Shown: piece by piece, positions 22,473-31,155 of the stretch
Position numbering within the stretch: the stretch's first letter is position 1
How the letters are laid out: the number at the start of each line of letters is the position of its first letter
DNA from: Raineyella fluvialis
GTDB lineage: Bacteria; Actinomycetota; Actinomycetes; Propionibacteriales; Propionibacteriaceae
NCBI RefSeq assembly: GCF_009646095.1
Contig: NZ_CP045725.1
Location: forward strand, 1-64,000
Direction: 5' to 3'
DNA length: 64,000 nucleotides
The notes under the pieces: generated by a model
The model's database searches: none
The model's input: only the letters and a program-made list of their open reading frames with translations
Told to the model about the DNA's origin: nothing
Made by a program: the position numbers and the translations under genes

Positions 22473-22906
22473 TCCATTTCCCCATCCGCCTCACGATTGC
22501 GGAGTAAGTCGAACAACTCGTCCTCTGTAATCGGCCTGGCATCGCTGGTCCGACTGGACATCGTTCGAGGGGACACCGCAGACTTCATGCTTCTCAGTTC
22601 GGTGTCCGCTCTGAGCGCGGCCGCCGGGATCGCGTCTCCCTTCGAGTCAACACCCTTTTCAAAAGCTTCCGGCCCATGAGCGACAACTACGGCGACGTCC
22701 TCGTCGGGTGTCCGCCGCTCCGGTTCTAATGAGTAACTGCTGTCGTTAGTGCCTTGCCTGTCCTTGCCTGTCCTATGTCTAGCTCTGGACTCGTCCTCAG
22801 TGACGTCACGTGACAGGCCCGAATCAAGGTCGGCGTTCGGCGCGGCTGCGCGCCTCGCCGACCTCCTCCGGCCCTGTCGTTCGCGGTCATTTGCACCCGA
22901 GTTCAC
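22469..22906 (-). CDS. hydrophilic hypothetical protein upstream of the Cys-rich protein
   Basis: 145 residues, highly charged and low in hydrophobic residues; largely disordered in appearance, with an Arg-rich N-terminus (RERQGRRRSARRAA). The C-terminal PITEDELFDLLRNREADGEME may form a short helix for partner binding. It is the first gene of a two-gene minus-strand operon and ends in an ATGA overlap. The IS1634 remnant starts about 110 bases upstream and may have replaced the original upstream region. No function can be given. Confidence 0.5.
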   Translation of the reverse strand: MNSGANDRERQGRRRSARRAAAPNADLDSGLSRDVTEDESRARHRTGKDRQGTNDSSYSLEPERRTPDEDVAVVVAHGPEAFEKGVDSKGDAIPAAALRADTELRSMKSAVSPRTMSSRTSDARPITEDELFDLLRNREADGEME

Positions 22907-23015
22907 CCACCTCGTGAGGATTCGGCAGCGAATATGCCTCTGGCTAGGTGATTCTCTCGTCCGGAATGGTGAAAGGGGTTACTAAGAACTCCTTTGGGGC
23001 CGGTAGTCTGCCCCG

Positions 23016-23414
23016 GTGGGGTCCCGGTTCGTGCGGAAGGTCAGGACCGCGTCGGGAGCCGTCGCGGTTCAGATCGTCACGCGTGAGGGCCGCCAGGTTG
23101 TCGCGGTCGATCATGTCGGTTCGGCGCATACCGACGCTGAGTTGGGGCTGTTGCTGGCCGCGGCCCGGGCGCGGCTGGTCCCCGATGGTCAGGACATGCT
23201 GGACCTGGGGCCGGTCGAGCAGGCTGGTGCGCGGCTGGGCGATGTTGCCGACTGGACCCGCCCGGCCGACACGCTGTCCGTCGAACCGTCCGGTGGGCGG
23301 CCCCGTCAAAAGGTCGCTGGCGGGCGGGTCTCCGGGACGGCGTCACTTCTGTTGTGGGATTTGCTGGTCGAGGCCTATGGCCGGCTCGGGTTCGAGGCCG
23401 TGGCAGACGCCACG
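23016..23414 (+). pseudogene. IS1634-family transposase, N-terminal fragment
   Basis: The GTG at 23016 opens VGSRFVRKVRTASGAVAVQI, a typical start of IS1634-family transposases, and continues through HVGSAHTDAELGLLLAAAR and GTASLLLWDLLVEAYGRLGFEAVADAT. It is then cut by the IS21 element. The frame resumes after that element at 25788 (TFRALVCARIIEPTSKRDT) once one copy of the 5-bp duplication is removed, so both fragments were one gene. Confidence 0.85.
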
Positions 23415-23565
23415 TGTCGGCGTACGACCTCATGTGTCGTGGTGGGTACGACCTGATGTGTAGGTCGGTTCCGGCGAGTTAACCCCTTGCTCGCCCGTGT
23501 GTGGGTGGGCCACCCTTCGATTCGTCAACCGCCAAGAAGACGAGACCGAAGGGTGGCTTACCCCC

Positions 23566-24951
23566 ATGATCCTGGATGAGGAGTCCTGGATGAACATCCG
23601 CCGTTTCCGCGTCCTGCACCAGGCAGGCGCGACGTATGCCGAGATCGCCCGTGAGTGCGGGTGTGACTGGCGCACCGTCCGTAAGTACCTGACGGCCGAC
23701 GCTCTGGTCGGCCCTCCGAAGGCCCCGCCGAGGGCGGGGACCCAGCCGGCGCTGATCACCCCGTTCGTCTCGGTGGTCGAGGGCTGGCTGCGCGCCGATA
23801 TCGGGTTGAAGGCCAGCGTGATCCATGAACGACTGGTCGCGCAGTACGGCTTCACCGGCCACTACCAGCGGGTGAAGATGTTCGTCGCGACGGCCCGGCC
23901 CCGGATCAGCGCCGAACTGGACGCCGACGACGAGAACCGGCTGACCGGCCTGCACCGTCGCTTCGAGACCCAGCCCGGGGTGCAGGCCCAGGTCGACTGG
24001 GGCGATGAGGGCGATCTGCTCGCCCATGTCGGGATCGGACACGTGTACTCCTTCCACATGGTCCTGGCACATTCCCGCGACCCGTTCTGCCTGTTCACGA
24101 CCAGCACCGACCTGGCCACGTTCTGGGAGGCCCACCGCGCCGCGTTCGACCACTTCGGCGGGGTCCCGGCCCAGATCGTCTACGACCGCACCAAGACCGT
24201 GATCAAACGCCACGTCGCCCCCAGGGCGCCGGTCCCGCTCCATCCCGAGGCCGCGGCGTTCGCCGATCATTACGGCTTCGACATTGATGTCCTGGCCGCC
24301 TACCGGCCCACCGGCAAGGGCAAGATCGAACGCCAGGTCGACATCGTGCGCGACCACGTCGTCGCCGGGCGCCGGTTCGACTCCCTGGCCGAGCTCCAGA
24401 CCGCTTTCACCGACTGGCTCGCGATCCGCCGCGCCCAGGTCCACCGCACCCACGGTGAAGTCATCGCCGTGCGCGCCGAGGCCGACCGCGCCGCCCTCGC
24501 GCCGATCCCGCCACACCCGTATCTGGTCTGTGAGTCCCACCTGCGCCGCGTCGGCAAGGACGCCCTGGTCTCCTTCGAAGCCAGCTTCTACTCGGTGCCC
24601 GCCGCCCGGATCCGGCCCGGCCAACGCGTCGCCGTCCGGGCCGGCGCCGACACCCTCACCATCCACACCCTGACCCCCGACCCCGACGGCACAACCCTGC
24701 TCACCACCCACACCCGCGCCACCCGCCGCGGGCAGTGGGTCATCGACCCGGCCCACTGGGACGGACTGCCCGACGGCCACACCCGCGCGACCGTCATCGA
24801 ACTCCCCACCCGACCCGCCGCCGCGAGCGTCGACGGCGCGGGGACGGGCCCGCTCGCAGCCGTGGTCGCTCATCACCGTGCCGATGTTGCCGTGGCCCGC
24901 CGTGACCTGGCCGCCTACCAAGCCCTCGCCGCCGGACGGGGACGGGCGTGA
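23566..24951 (+). CDS. istA: IS21-family transposase IstA
   Basis: 461 residues from ATG 23566 (MILDEESWMNIRRF); an upstream in-frame start at 23497 is less likely. It has an N-terminal HTH (HQAGATYAEIARECGCDWRTVRKYL) and an integrase core with DDE residues in QAQVDWGDEG, IVYDRTKT and GKGKIERQVD. A C-terminal Mu-type beta-barrel region follows (SFEASFYSVPAA). GAAGGG lies about 13 bases upstream of the start. Its stop overlaps the GTG of istB, the normal IS21 arrangement. The gene is uninterrupted and could be active. Confidence 0.92.
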   Translation: MILDEESWMNIRRFRVLHQAGATYAEIARECGCDWRTVRKYLTADALVGPPKAPPRAGTQPALITPFVSVVEGWLRADIGLKASVIHERLVAQYGFTGHYQRVKMFVATARPRISAELDADDENRLTGLHRRFETQPGVQAQVDWGDEGDLLAHVGIGHVYSFHMVLAHSRDPFCLFTTSTDLATFWEAHRAAFDHFGGVPAQIVYDRTKTVIKRHVAPRAPVPLHPEAAAFADHYGFDIDVLAAYRPTGKGKIERQVDIVRDHVVAGRRFDSLAELQTAFTDWLAIRRAQVHRTHGEVIAVRAEADRAALAPIPPHPYLVCESHLRRVGKDALVSFEASFYSVPAARIRPGQRVAVRAGADTLTIHTLTPDPDGTTLLTTHTRATRRGQWVIDPAHWDGLPDGHTRATVIELPTRPAAASVDGAGTGPLAAVVAHHRADVAVARRDLAAYQALAAGRGRA

Positions 24952-25718
24952 GCAGCCTGACCGTCGACCGGATCCGCGCCAACGCGACCCGGCTGGGCCT
25001 GACCCACCTCACCGACACGATCACCGAACTCACCGACCGGGCCGAGACCGCCCAGATGGGCTACCTGGACTTCCTCGACCTGCTGCTGGAAGAGGAAGCC
25101 GGGATGCGCGAGGCCCGCCGGTTCACCAACGCACTGAAACTGTCCGGCCTGCCCCACCACAAACGCCTCGACGAGTTCGACTACGCATTCCAGCCCGACC
25201 TCGAGCCCCGCAAGATACGAGACCTCGCGACCCTGGAGTTCGTCCGCGCGAAGTCGAACATCGCCCTCCTCGGCCCGCCCGGGGTCGGGAAGACGATGCT
25301 CGCCGTCGGCCTGGCCGTCGCCGCCTGCCAGGCCGGGTTCTCGATCTACTTCACCACCCTCGACGACCTCGTCCGCCGGCTACGGACCGCGGAGACGACA
25401 GGCCGGTTCAACCGCCAACTCCAGACCTACCTCCGACCCTCCGTCCTCGTCGTTGACGAGGTCGGCTACCTCCCCTTGGACCGCGACGAGGCGAACATGC
25501 TGTTCCAACTCGTCTCCCGCCGCTACGAACGCGGCTCCCTGATCATCACCAGCAACAAATCCTTCGTCGAATGGGGCAGCGTGCTGGGCGACGAAGTCCT
25601 CGCCACCGCCATCCTCGACCGCCTCCTGCACCACTGCGACGTCATCACCATCAACGGCCCCAGCTACCGACTCAAAGACCACCACGCCCTCGTCAACGAC
25701 CCCGACCACCTGACATGA
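24948..25718 (+). CDS. istB: IS21-family helper ATPase IstB
   Basis: 256 residues, DnaC-like AAA+ ATPase that assists IstA. Walker A GPPGVGKTMLAVGLA is near residue 107 and Walker B LVVDEVGYLPLD near 166. A sensor-type SNKSFVEWG is near 204, where IstB proteins have TSN. The GTG start at 24948 overlaps the istA stop. Intact and of the usual length. Confidence 0.93.
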   Translation: MSSLTVDRIRANATRLGLTHLTDTITELTDRAETAQMGYLDFLDLLLEEEAGMREARRFTNALKLSGLPHHKRLDEFDYAFQPDLEPRKIRDLATLEFVRAKSNIALLGPPGVGKTMLAVGLAVAACQAGFSIYFTTLDDLVRRLRTAETTGRFNRQLQTYLRPSVLVVDEVGYLPLDRDEANMLFQLVSRRYERGSLIITSNKSFVEWGSVLGDEVLATAILDRLLHHCDVITINGPSYRLKDHHALVNDPDHLT

Positions 25719-25782
25719 TGACCACGCCGGAACCGACACGTCAGCCCGTACTCAACACGACACGTCAGGCAGTACCCCGACA

Positions 25783-26485
25783 CCACGTTCCGGGCGTTGG
25801 TGTGCGCGCGGATCATCGAGCCGACCTCTAAACGCGACACGTTGCGCGTGTTGGGCGACGTCGGTGTCCCGGCGCCGGCGTTGAACACCCTCTACCGGTG
25901 CCTGCGCCGGGTCCAGGAACGCGACTACCGCGACCGCTTGGCGCGCGCTTGCGCCGGATATTCGGCTGCCGCGACAGGGACCGGTGGCCTGATCCTCTAC
26001 GACGTCACGACCCTGCACTTCGAGAACGACAACGAGGACGACCTGCGTCGGGTCGGCATGTCCAAGGAGCATCGGGTCGATCCGCAGGTTCAGGTCGGGC
26101 TGCTGGTCGACCCGTCCGGGTTCCCGCTCGAGGTGCACCTGTTCGATGGCAGCATCGGGGAGACCAAGACCTTGATTCCGGTCCTGCATGCCTTCCGGGA
26201 CCGGCATGGGTTGGCCGAGGTCGTGGTGGTCGCCGACGCCGGGATGTTGTCGGCGGGCAACCTGAACGCCCTGGAGGATGCCGGCTACTCCTTCATCGTC
26301 GGCTCCCGGCTGACGAAGGCGCCCTACGACCTGGCCGACCACTTCGAACGCCACGGAGACTGGTTCGCCGACGGGCAAATCCTGGAATCGAGTCGGGTGA
26401 TGGGGACCGGGTCGGCGGGGCGGGCCCGGCGGATCGTCTACCAGTACTCGTTCAAGCGCCGTAAGCGCGACGACAAGGCGATCGA
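25783..26485 (+). pseudogene. IS1634-family transposase, internal/C-terminal fragment
   Basis: Continuation of the fragment at 23016-23414. It has ARIIEPTSKRDTLRVL, the DDE-type LILYDVTTLHFE with the first Asp, VVVADAGMLSAGNLNAL with the second, and IVGSRLTKAPYDL. It ends abruptly after KRRKRDDKAI near 26480, where the antisense frame of a hypothetical gene begins. The transposase lacks its normal C-terminal third, including the catalytic Glu region. The frame continues open by chance to 26972. Confidence 0.85.
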
Positions 26486-26717
26486 TGCCCGCCTCGTCCT
26501 CGTCGCGGGCCATCGTCCATATGGCGTCTGGCCACTCCTCCAGTGCGGACGACTCGGCGCGAGCCTCGGCGTCCGTCAGTTTGGAGACGTCAACCAAGGC
26601 CTCAAGAGTAACCGTTGCCGACAAGCCGTCAGCAACGTGCGCAACGTCGGTTCTGAGGCGCCTAACCTCCCCAAGAAGCTTCGGTCGCACGCGGGAGTAG
26701 TTTTCCTGCGGTGTCAT
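26483..26717 (-). pseudogene. truncated hypothetical gene next to xis
   Basis: About 78 residues of credible sequence from MTPQENYSRVRPKLLGEV at 26717 to near ARDEDEAGI, where the IS1634-family fragment begins. The remainder of the open frame is the antisense of that transposase. Two short helices are likely (RRLRTDVAHVADGLS, LVDVSKLTDAEARAESSALEEW). It starts seven bases after the xis stop on the same strand, so it was probably the second gene of an integrase-module operon. Family unknown. Confidence 0.5.
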
Positions 26718-26723
26718 GGTGAT

Positions 26724-26960
26724 TTAGCGCTGTTCCCATTGCCCAGCGGTCGGGATTCGCTCGGCCAGGGCATCCACATCATTCAGGTCCACGCGGATGA
26801 AACGGGGGCCAACCCGGTAGGCCGGGAGGATGCCTGCACTAATCCACTCGCGAACGGTACGCGGGTTGATTCCCCCGCCGATGTGGGCGGCGGCCTCGCT
26901 CATTGTTGCCCAACGGGGGGCGTTGGTGTGTGCCGATACGGTCGGCGTCGTGATGCTCAT
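26724..26960 (-). CDS. xis: excisionase-like HTH DNA-binding protein
   Basis: About 78 residues from MSITTPTVSAH at 26960; the frame extends to 27017 but that part lacks family character. It has a winged-helix/MerR-like HTH_17 pattern: TMSEAAAHIGGGINPRTVREWISAGILPAYRVGPRFIRV-type sequence, as in excisionases that partner tyrosine integrases. It lies on the same strand as int, separated by the later ISL3 insertion. Its likely role is to direct excision of the island. Confidence 0.75.
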   Translation of the reverse strand: MSITTPTVSAHTNAPRWATMSEAAAHIGGGINPRTVREWISAGILPAYRVGPRFIRVDLNDVDALAERIPTAGQWEQR

Positions 26961-27066
26961 TGTGCCTCTTGAGCCTTTTGCTACGTCAACTTGTTTCGAA
27001 CGCAGCCCAGATAACACTTAGCGTAGGTCACGACCCGACAAGCTAGCGATCACGCGCCCCCAATCG

Positions 27067-28514
27067 GGCTCTTCACAAAAGAGAGTGGAGTCGGGGTCTG
27101 AAGCCCCCGGTGTCGAGCAGTGCTCGTAGCCGGTAGTGGACAAGGTTCCGGAAGCCGAGGGCGGTGCCGCGTAGGTGTTCCAGTCGGCCGTTGATCGCCT
27201 CCGTCGGCCCGTTCGAGGTGCCGGGATGGTCGAAGTAGGCCAAGATGTCGGTGCGGCGGCGTTTCAGTGTCCGTCCCAGCGTGATCACCTCACCCAACGC
27301 CTTCGGGACCCCGTGGGAGATCGAGGCGATCAGCGCTGTCATCATCTGCTTGCCGTCGGCCCGTGACGGCTGTCGGTAGGCCTCGATCACCCGCTGGTAG
27401 ACGCCCCAGGTGGCCTCGACGGCGACGTGGGCGTCGTCGGCGAACACCGCTCCGATCCGGGCAATCTGCCTGTCGGTGAGCAGGCCGGCGCTGGTCCGCA
27501 ACGCCCGGCGGATGCCGTAGAGCGGGTCACCCGACCGGCCCCGATGCCCGCGGGTGGCCTGCTGGATCCGCTGTCTGGTCTGGTCGAGCTTGTCTCCGGC
27601 GAGGGCGACGACGTGGAAGGGGTCCATCACCTCCGCCGCGTCGGGCAGTTCCTCGACAGCGGCGGTCTTGAAGCCAGTGAACCCGTCCATCGCGACGACC
27701 TCCACCCGGGCGCGGAACGCTGCGGTCTGGTCGGCGAGCCAGGCCTTGAACACCTTCTTCGAACGTCCCTCGACCATGTCGAGGAGGCGCGCCGGGCCCG
27801 TGTGGTCACGGATCGGGGTCAGGTCGATGATCACCGTGACGTAGCGCTCGCCGTGGCGGGTGTGGCGCCACACGTGCTCATCGACCCCGATCACCTCCAC
27901 CCCGCCCAGACGGGCAGGGTCGGCGATCAACAGCTGGCGGCCTGCGGCGAGGACGGCCTTGTTCGCGGTGTTCCACGCCACGCCCAGCGCCTGGGCGATC
28001 CGGGCGACCGACATCCGATCGATCACCAACGCGCGCAAGGCCCACGTCACCGCGTCACGCGACAGCTTCGCCCGCGCCGAGGCGGCCGGCCGCAGGTCCT
28101 GGCGCCACACCTTGCGGCACTGCGAGCACCGGTAGCGGCGCACCCGCACGTGCAGGATCGTCGGCCACCAGCCGAACGGGACATGCGCCAGTCGGCGGGT
28201 CACCATGTCGCGGGCAGTCCCGCGTTGCCCGCACGCGGGACACACGTCACCGGGCGCGACGACGTGGCAGACCAGAACGGTGTGGTCGGGAGCGACCTGC
28301 TGGCCGACCACCGTCAGGCCGAGACGATCGAGGCGGCAGAACTCGTCCAGGCAAGGAGTGGACAGGGGTGACGTAGGCTGGGACATACGGGCCTTGGGCT
28401 TGGCGATGACGGCGTAGAGAACCTCCATCTTCCAACCCAGGGCCCTTCTTCACGCCCATGTCCCAGAGTCGGCCCCAGTTCAGTGCGCACCTACACCCTC
28501 AACTGCGAAGAGCC
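27067..28514 (-). mobile_element. ISL3-family insertion sequence (1,448 bp) with 8-bp target duplication
   Basis: Ends begin GGCTCTTCACAAAAGAGAG at 27067 and, on the opposite strand, GGCTCTTCGCAGTTGAGGG ending at 28514, the ISL3-type terminus. CCCAATCG is duplicated at 27059-27066 and 28515-28522, the 8-bp duplication typical of ISL3. The perfect duplication and intact transposase indicate a recent insertion, between xis and int of the island. Confidence 0.95.
27073..28428 (-). CDS. ISL3-family transposase
   Basis: 451 residues (or 437 from the Met at 28386). The N-terminus has a zinc-finger pattern CPACGQRG and YRCSQCRKVW. An HTH-like SVARIAQALGVAWNTANKAV follows, then the DDE core VIGVDEHVWRH (first Asp), VVAMDGFTGFKTA (second Asp region) and DPFHVVALAGDKLD. 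The C-terminal GPTEAINGRLEHLRGTALGF carries the final Glu and ISL3-typical residues. No frameshift. It fills the element almost completely. Confidence 0.95.
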   Translation of the reverse strand: MEVLYAVIAKPKARMSQPTSPLSTPCLDEFCRLDRLGLTVVGQQVAPDHTVLVCHVVAPGDVCPACGQRGTARDMVTRRLAHVPFGWWPTILHVRVRRYRCSQCRKVWRQDLRPAASARAKLSRDAVTWALRALVIDRMSVARIAQALGVAWNTANKAVLAAGRQLLIADPARLGGVEVIGVDEHVWRHTRHGERYVTVIIDLTPIRDHTGPARLLDMVEGRSKKVFKAWLADQTAAFRARVEVVAMDGFTGFKTAAVEELPDAAEVMDPFHVVALAGDKLDQTRQRIQQATRGHRGRSGDPLYGIRRALRTSAGLLTDRQIARIGAVFADDAHVAVEATWGVYQRVIEAYRQPSRADGKQMMTALIASISHGVPKALGEVITLGRTLKRRRTDILAYFDHPGTSNGPTEAINGRLEHLRGTALGFRNLVHYRLRALLDTGGFRPRLHSLL

Positions 28515-28703
28515 CCCAATCGCATCTCTCACGAGAGCTACTCTCCTCGTGATGGCGGGGTCATAGAACCACAAGCAGGGGATGCCATTCCCGTCATGGC
28601 GTCAGCTGACCCTGCTGTTTGAGCCCCTGATCTGGTCTTCCGGGTCGTCTGGACGATGTCGCTCTCCGGCAGGTTGGGAGGACTCCTTATCCCTTATCCG
28701 CAT

Positions 28704-29972
28704 TTACGTGTTGTCTACGTCTGTCTCCGACAACTCCTCGTGCCCGTCCTCATCCGTGAAGCCGTCGTTCACTCCCGGCGGTTCCCATCCGGCCATGGCG
28801 GACAACTTCGCGGCCAGTGTCGCGGGGCGGCCCTCAGCCACATGGGCGTAATGCAGGGCCATCCCAGGCGTGGAGTGGCCGAGGTAGGCCATCGACTCCC
28901 GCAGGGTGGCACCGGCCTGGGCGTAGAGCGTCGCCCCAGTGTGTCTCAGATCGTGCCAGCGCAGATCCGGCCGTCCGGCGGCCTCCCGGGCAGGGCCGAA
29001 CACTCGGCAGACAGGTCCCGAGCGCAGTTGGCCACCCTCAGGGGCAGGAAAAACGAGACCACGCGGGCCGGGTTGAGCGTGTTCAGCAAGGTGCTCCCGC
29101 AAGATCGGGACGATGTGGGGCGGGATCGTCACAGTGCGGATACCGGCGTCAGACTTCGGCGGCCCGACCACCGGCACGTATCGCGCTTTGCCGTTGTCGC
29201 GAACCCCATCTCGGACCCATTGAACCGAGCGGGTGACACGGATCGTTCCGCCCTTCAGATCAACGTCGGCTCGACGCAACTCGGCCAACTCCCCTAGTCT
29301 GAGCCCACACCAGGCCGCCACGTGGACGGCAGCGGCCAACCTGGGTGGCATGTGCTCGGCAATCGTCGCCAACTGGCCGACCGTCGCGGGCACGATCGGG
29401 CGCCCAGCGGGACCCTTGCCCCACTTCGGGTGCTGGCAAGGGTTCACCGTCAGCCCGTGCACATTTTCATCATCCACGGCAGCCTGCATGACACGGTGAA
29501 GCATCCGGTACCGGTGCGCGTTCCCGGTCGCCCGATCTGGAGGTAGGGCGACGTGCCAGGCAACGACCTCATCAGGAGTGATACCCAGCAACGGCCGGTC
29601 ACCGAACGTCTTGACGAGGTCGTCAATCAAACGGCGGTACTCATCGCGTGTTCTCGGCTTCAAATCGGCGGCGTTCAGCCATCGGCTGGCGTAATCGCGG
29701 AAATTCTCGCGCGTCGGAGCGCTGGCCTGGGGCGGACGCCAGCGGGCGGCGATGATGTCGGCCTCCGTCAATGACAGCCACTTGGACGCGTCGCCGGTGG
29801 TCAAGAACGTCGTAGGCGCCTTGTGGCGCAGGCCGTCTGGTCCCTGGTAACTCGCTTGGAACCGACCAGAAGGCAGCTTGCGGATGTTCCCGAACCGGCG
29901 GCGCGTCCGCTTGTTGCTTCCGCCGAGCTTCGGCTTGGATCGGTGGCCGTCCAACCGGGCGAGGTCGCCCAT
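28704..29972 (-). CDS. int: tyrosine-recombinase integrase of the island
   Basis: 422 residues from MGDLARLDGHRS at 29972; the frame extends upstream to 30041 without family similarity. It has an N-terminal AP2-like arm-binding region (RRFGNIRKLPSGRFQASYQGPDG), a SAM-like core-binding domain (NFRDYASRWLNAADLKPRTRDEYR) and a catalytic domain with Arg in CGLRLGELAEL, HDLRH, the later His in YLGHST and the Tyr nucleophile in ALHYAHV. All catalytic residues are present. The gene lies about 200 bp inside the tRNA-Gly fragment, as expected for an integrase using that tRNA as attachment site. The C-terminus is acidic. Confidence 0.93.
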   Translation of the reverse strand: MGDLARLDGHRSKPKLGGSNKRTRRRFGNIRKLPSGRFQASYQGPDGLRHKAPTTFLTTGDASKWLSLTEADIIAARWRPPQASAPTRENFRDYASRWLNAADLKPRTRDEYRRLIDDLVKTFGDRPLLGITPDEVVAWHVALPPDRATGNAHRYRMLHRVMQAAVDDENVHGLTVNPCQHPKWGKGPAGRPIVPATVGQLATIAEHMPPRLAAAVHVAAWCGLRLGELAELRRADVDLKGGTIRVTRSVQWVRDGVRDNGKARYVPVVGPPKSDAGIRTVTIPPHIVPILREHLAEHAQPGPRGLVFPAPEGGQLRSGPVCRVFGPAREAAGRPDLRWHDLRHTGATLYAQAGATLRESMAYLGHSTPGMALHYAHVAEGRPATLAAKLSAMAGWEPPGVNDGFTDEDGHEELSETDVDNT

Positions 29973-30175
29973 GATGACCCTCCCGTTGTTCGAATACGCG
30001 TCACGAGCGCAGGCGCCGTGCAACATACGTGCAAGATGCACCCCAATTCTAGCGGCATTTGACTGCTCTCAACTGCACGGTCAATCGGGACAAAACACGG
30101 CCTCTACTAGGTAGGATGGAAGACTTGTCAAGCAAACCCGCGAGAACCCGAAAGCGCCTCGAGCCGAACTTCCAA

Positions 30176-30212
30176 ACTGGCTACGCGGGTTCGATTCCCG
30201 TCATCCGCTCCA
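30176..30212 (+). other. attR: 3' fragment of tRNA-Gly gene at the island border
   Basis: The segment carries a complete T-arm (GCGGGTTCGATTCCCG with flanks), the acceptor 3' strand CATCCGC, discriminator T and CCA. No matching 5' GCGGATG half or anticodon arm is found in the 80 bases upstream, so it is not a whole tRNA. A 3' strand CATCCGC-T-CCA fits actinobacterial tRNA-Gly(GCC). Its position beside int and at the change from island to ordinary genes identifies it as the attachment-site duplicate. The intact tRNA gene should lie at the left border. Confidence 0.85.
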
Positions 30213-30362
30213 CCGTTCCTGTCTTTCTTCTTCTGCGCCCACCAATCGAGCCGCCCGGGCTTTCGCTGGGCCAAGGGCGCGCGGTCGTCCGAGGCTGCCG
30301 CGGAGGCCCGGGCTTTCCTCGGATCACCCACACCATCGACTCGGCGCTCGAGGCACGACCAG

Positions 30363-31052
30363 TCAGATCTTCTGGCCATCCCGCAACGACTCTGCGAGCG
30401 CGACGAGGGTCGGGGCGGTGACATCCGCCGGTTGGAGATATCCCGGGTAGGTCGCCCCGTTCCGGTTCAGCCAGGCCGAGCGCAACCCAGCCCGCGACGC
30501 GCCATGGGTGTCCCACGGATGCACGGCGACGAGCATCATTTCCTCGGCTCTGACGCCACAGGCCTCTACCGCATAGTCGTACGCCGCTCGGGCCGGCTTC
30601 CACACCCCCGCGTCCTCGACCGAGAGCAACGCCTCGAAATCGTCCCGCACCCCGGCCGTCCCGAGGAGCGCCTCGGCGACCGAGGTGGCGCCATTGCTCA
30701 AGGTGACCAACCGGAGTCCTTGGTCCTTCAGCGCCCGGATCCCCGCCACAACGTCGGGGTGGACCGGGAGGCGGGTGAACCCGGCCATCACGTACGCCAC
30801 CGCCTCGTCCAGATCGCGATCGAGGTTCTCCTTGACCAGGAGGCTGTGCAGGACCTCCGTCCCGATGTCCGCGAAGCGCGCGATGTCCCCGGCCGCGGCC
30901 AACGCGAACCCTTCCCGCAGGACCGTGGCGAACCACAACCGGGCGAGGTCGGCGGGCGCGCAGATGTCCACGAAACGCTCGGCCATCCCGGACATGTCGG
31001 ACAGGGTCTCGTTGACGTCGAAGGCGATCACGGAAACCTCGGGTGTCATCAT
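30363..31052 (-). CDS. haloacid dehalogenase, type II (HAD superfamily)
   Basis: 229 residues from tandem ATG codons at 31052/31049 preceded by GAGGAGC. HAD motif I AFDVNETLSD supplies the nucleophilic Asp, motif II is TLSNGA near residue 115, the motif III Lys is in VWKPARAAYDYAV, and motif IV is MMLVAVHPWD. Together they match L-2-haloacid dehalogenases, which hydrolyse 2-haloacids to 2-hydroxyacids. It is the first chromosomal gene right of the island. Physiological substrate unknown. Divergent from topoisomerase IB. Confidence 0.85.
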   Translation of the reverse strand: MMTPEVSVIAFDVNETLSDMSGMAERFVDICAPADLARLWFATVLREGFALAAAGDIARFADIGTEVLHSLLVKENLDRDLDEAVAYVMAGFTRLPVHPDVVAGIRALKDQGLRLVTLSNGATSVAEALLGTAGVRDDFEALLSVEDAGVWKPARAAYDYAVEACGVRAEEMMLVAVHPWDTHGASRAGLRSAWLNRNGATYPGYLQPADVTAPTLVALAESLRDGQKI

Positions 31053-31155
31053 TGCTCCTCGCGGCGGGGCTGTTCCCTCCATCGTCGCGGTCCCCCACGG
31101 GCCCCGGCAAGCGTTCGGCGCAGGCTCTGGAGATCCACTCCACCCCTGCGGCAGG

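Larger units (their letters stand above)
23415..25782 (+). mobile_element. IS21-family insertion sequence (2,368 bp) with CCACG target duplication
   Basis: The ends are imperfect inverted repeats starting TGTCGGCGTACGACCT (23415) and, on the other strand, TGTCGGGGTACTGCCT (ending 25782). A further TGTCGTG-type repeat lies inside each end. CCACG occurs at 23410-23414 and again at 25783-25787, the expected short target duplication. The element carries intact istA and istB and splits an IS1634-family transposase gene. Confidence 0.93.

Noticed and set aside
23479-24921. Long minus-strand frame opposite istA
   Set aside because: Shadow of a GC-rich transposase gene; istA shows DDE motifs and the istB overlap.
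26486-26972. C-terminal end of the IS1634-family transposase
   Set aside because: The frame is open, but after KRRKRDDKAI it loses all family resemblance and is antisense to the xis-linked gene and xis.
30130-30212. Complete tRNA gene
   Set aside because: Only the T-arm and 3' acceptor strand are present; no D-arm, anticodon arm or 5' acceptor strand can be folded upstream.
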